Assembly: GCA_026713405.1 (NCBI GenBank)
Contig: JAPOON010000853.1
Span: 1 to 5,337 of the forward strand
Reading direction: 5' to 3'
DNA: 5,337 bases
DNA from: Gammaproteobacteria bacterium
GTDB taxonomy: Bacteria; Pseudomonadota; Gammaproteobacteria; Pseudomonadales; Azotimanducaceae_A
The first letter of the stretch is position 1. The number at the start of each line of letters is the position of its first letter. Below, piece by piece: positions 4,730 to 5,337 of this stretch. The notes beneath the pieces are model-generated. The model was not told where the DNA came from. It ran no database searches and saw only the letters and a list, made by a program, of their open reading frames with translations. Position numbers and translations under genes: made by a program.

Positions 4730-5337
4730 ATGCGTAGCTGGCTGTTATTCGTCGTGACGCTGGGGCTGGCAGCGGCCGTTTCGGTGCCGGCTGCCGAGGA
4801 TGCCGATGCGGGCGCGGTGTGGCTGGTGGACCTGGACGGCGCGGTGGGGCCGGCGAGTGTCGACCTGGTCATACGGGCCATTGAAGATGCCGGAGCGGCG
4901 GATGCCGAGGCGCTGGTGATCCGCATGGACACGCCGGGCGGGCTCGACAAGTCGATGCGCGACCTGGTCAAGGCCATTCTCGCCTCGGAGATTCCGGTGG
5001 TTACCTATGTATCGCCGAGCGGCGCGCGGGCGGCCAGCGCGGGCACCTATATCGCCTATGCCAGCCACATCGCGGCCATGGCGCCGGCCACCAATATCGG
5101 CTCGTCGACGCCAGTGAGCATTGCGCCCCAACAGCCGCCGCCCCGGTCGCCTTCGCCGTTCCGCCCCGCGCCCCCGGCGGAAGACGGGAACGGTGGGCAG
5201 GGCAGCGCCGAGGACGGTCAGGACGGCCAGGACGGCCAGGACGGCCAGGACAGCGCCGAGGGCGCGGAAGACGGCGATGGGAAGGCACAGAAGCCGGCCG
5301 GGCGCGAGGCGGCGCCGCCCCCGGCCGATGCCATGAC
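4730..5337 (+). CDS. NfeD-type membrane-bound serine protease (ClpP class), 5' part
   Basis: The frame is open from the ATG to the window edge (202 residues), so the gene is partial at its 3' end. Residues 1-22 form a signal peptide (MRSWLLFVVTLGLAAAVSVPAA). The protease core follows: VWLVDLDGAVGPAS, then LVIRMDTPGGL (62-72), then PSGARAASAGTYIAYAS (96-112) and NIGSSTPVS (122-130). By comparison with Pyrococcus NfeD PH1510 and ClpP, S103 in AASAG is the likely nucleophile; the partner lysine lies beyond the window. Full proteins continue with membrane helices and a C-terminal OB-fold NfeD domain, and usually neighbour an SPFH/stomatin gene they act on. Residues about 131-201 are a Pro-, Asp-, Glu- and Gly-rich linker, longer than I expect. 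The start is uncertain: the ATG has AGGA directly abutting it, whereas an in-frame TTG at 4703 has GGAG (4691-4694) at 8 nt and would add nine residues. Confidence 0.9.
   Translation, partial: MRSWLLFVVTLGLAAAVSVPAAEDADAGAVWLVDLDGAVGPASVDLVIRAIEDAGAADAEALVIRMDTPGGLDKSMRDLVKAILASEIPVVTYVSPSGARAASAGTYIAYASHIAAMAPATNIGSSTPVSIAPQQPPPRSPSPFRPAPPAEDGNGGQGSAEDGQDGQDGQDGQDSAEGAEDGDGKAQKPAGREAAPPPADAM
5216..5251 (+). repeat. Four 9-bp tandem repeats coding for Gly-Gln-Asp
   Basis: ggtcaggac followed by three identical ggccaggac units lies in frame within the NfeD gene and encodes GQD four times (residues 163-174). The unit is a multiple of three, so copy-number changes would alter the linker length without breaking the frame. 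Confidence 0.9.

Noticed and set aside
5121..5336. Arg-rich frame and 9-bp repeats near the right edge as a possible CRISPR or separate gene
   Set aside because: The repeats are contiguous without spacers and in frame with NfeD; the Arg-rich reading is an out-of-frame shadow of the linker.

Overview
The window is GC-rich DNA (roughly two thirds G+C by eye) from a bacterium. The close Dps match to marine and halophilic gammaproteobacterial proteins, the AlkK-type ligase and the NfeD protease suggest a gammaproteobacterium, possibly an aerobic lipid- or hydrocarbon-degrading one. This assignment comes from remembered family resemblance, not a search.

Layout. On the minus strand lies a complete Dps-type ferritin-like gene (110-580). 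Upstream of it, also on the minus strand, is an AT-richer stretch with an OxyR-like site, then a 45-codon ORF (666-803) that reads as a one-pass membrane microprotein. The ORF has a good Shine-Dalgarno, a near-consensus sigma-54 promoter and, further upstream, four 12-bp tandem repeats. On the plus strand are two complete, different acyl-CoA synthetases of the ANL superfamily: a FadD17/FadD19-like enzyme (1089-2702) and an AlkK/medium-to-long-chain enzyme (2906-4564). The window ends inside an NfeD/ClpP-class membrane serine protease gene (4730 onward) whose linker is unusually long and carries a GQD repeat.

How the genes fit together. The two ligases both activate carboxylic acids to CoA thioesters and probably feed beta-oxidation or a related pathway. 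No other catabolic gene is visible, so their substrates remain open. Dps is a stress and iron-storage protein and seems unrelated to the ligases. NfeD belongs to membrane quality control and usually sits next to an SPFH/stomatin gene, which would lie beyond the right edge.

No RNA gene, insertion sequence, CRISPR array or complete mobile element was seen. The least explained part is 604-1088, between the dps start and the first ligase: it holds the microprotein, its putative regulatory sites and a hairpin over the first ligase's ribosome binding site. Nothing in the window is clearly a new multi-gene system; that stretch is the best candidate for something undescribed.
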